Shown here piece after piece: positions 43,037 to 43,447 of a stretch of 43,447 nucleotides of DNA. The first letter of the stretch is position 1; each line of letters begins with the position of its first letter. The stretch is from Acidovorax sp. NO-1 (GTDB lineage: Bacteria > Pseudomonadota > Gammaproteobacteria > Burkholderiales > Burkholderiaceae_C). Made by a program: the position numbers and the translations under genes. Location: contig NZ_AGTS01000148.1 of NCBI RefSeq assembly GCF_000238595.1, positions 1 to 43,447 of the forward strand, given 5' to 3'. Below the pieces are notes generated by a model. It worked only from the letters and a program-made list of their open reading frames with translations. It did no database searches and was not told the origin of the DNA.

Positions 43037-43447
43037 ATGATCCCTTCCCCTTCGACCCCCTCCATCTCTCCACTGCGCCAACGCATGCTTGAGGACATGC
43101 GGATGCGCAAGCTGGAGCCTCGCACTCAAGAAGCCTACATCCGTGCCGTGCGCAAGCTGGCCGATTACCTCAAGCGCTCGCCCCAAGCGGCCACAGAGGA
43201 AGATCTGCGCAATTTCCAGCTCCATCTGGTGGACACGGGCTCGTCCCCCATGACGCTCAACGCCACGCTCACCGGACTGAAGTTCTTCTTCGACATCACG
43301 CTGGGACGCATCGAGCTGATGGCCAAGATGCAGCCCGTGAAGCTACCTCGCACCTTGCCTGTGGTCCTGAGCTGCGAAGAAGTCTCACGCCTTCTGGCTG
43401 CGGCCCACAACATCAAGCACCAAGTGGCTCTATCGGTTGCCTATGGC
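43037..43447 (+). CDS. Tyrosine site-specific recombinase, 3' end outside window
   Basis: The first 137 codons of a tyrosine recombinase. The core-binding (SAM-like) domain is recognisable: MLEDMRMRKLEPRTQEAYIR followed by AVRKLADYLKRSP, then LRNFQLHLVDTG and TGLKFFFDITLGR, then the linker LPRTLPVVLSCEEVSRLLAA into the catalytic domain. The catalytic Arg, His and Tyr are beyond the edge. ATG at 43037 with AGGAG upstream. This short-N-terminus type commonly accompanies IS91-like transposases or integron-like elements, so a mobile element probably extends rightward. Confidence 0.8.
   Translation, partial: MIPSPSTPSISPLRQRMLEDMRMRKLEPRTQEAYIRAVRKLADYLKRSPQAATEEDLRNFQLHLVDTGSSPMTLNATLTGLKFFFDITLGRIELMAKMQPVKLPRTLPVVLSCEEVSRLLAAAHNIKHQVALSVAYG

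Noticed and set aside
1..43447. CRISPR array or rRNA genes
   Set aside because: No regularly spaced direct repeats and no rRNA-like sequence were seen on reading the window.

Overview
The window looks like an accessory region from a betaproteobacterium, most likely order Burkholderiales (Comamonadaceae-like). The GC-rich coding, the Liv-type transporter beside an aromatic-degradation operon, the IS6 and IS3 (IS407-group) elements and the P4-like island genes all fit that. This is inference; no rRNA or housekeeping gene is present to confirm it.

Left part (1-9052): a minus-strand catabolic operon (cluster A). It runs from a five-gene branched-chain-type ABC transporter (livGFHM plus binding protein) through an FAD monooxygenase, an esterase-713-like alpha/beta hydrolase and maleate isomerase (nicE) to an N-formylmaleamate deformylase (nicD) cut by the window edge. 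A divergent LysR regulator sits beside it.

Middle (9053-15990): mobile-element wreckage. Two IS6-family elements bracket a fragment of a Tn7-like transposon (truncated tnsA-like gene, whole tnsB, truncated tnsC). An IS3/IS407-group element follows. Two different C-terminal remnants of succinate-semialdehyde-type dehydrogenases are left beside these insertions.

Cluster B (16023-25383): a second version of the same pathway, with an MFS transporter, an FAD monooxygenase paralogous to that of cluster A, a second esterase-713-like hydrolase, nicF, nicX, nicD, nicE and a TetR regulator. nicE, nicD, nicX and nicF overlap or nearly abut. The original monooxygenase of this operon survives only as a 55-codon scar from an apparent in-frame internal deletion. 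Two nearly identical 19-bp palindromic sites, one before nicE and one before the monooxygenase, suggest that the TetR protein controls both units. Together the enzymes would convert a hydroxylated pyridine to 2,5-dihydroxypyridine (monooxygenase), then N-formylmaleamate (NicX), maleamate (NicD), maleate (NicF) and fumarate (NicE). The starting pyridine cannot be named from sequence.

Right part (25384-43447): a truncated IS3 transposase, about 3 kb of mostly gene-poor sequence with an unfamiliar overlapping gene pair, then an integrated island. The island has an SF3 helicase, an AlpA-like regulator, an XRE regulator, a structured non-coding region with a 22-bp inverted repeat, a replication-relaxation-like protein, an SSB-like protein and a hipA-hipB toxin-antitoxin pair in reversed order. 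It appears to end at a copy of a tRNA-Ser 3' end at 38042-38062, followed by what may be the native tRNA terminator. Beyond that are a complete type III restriction-modification system (mod-res) and the start of a tyrosine recombinase.
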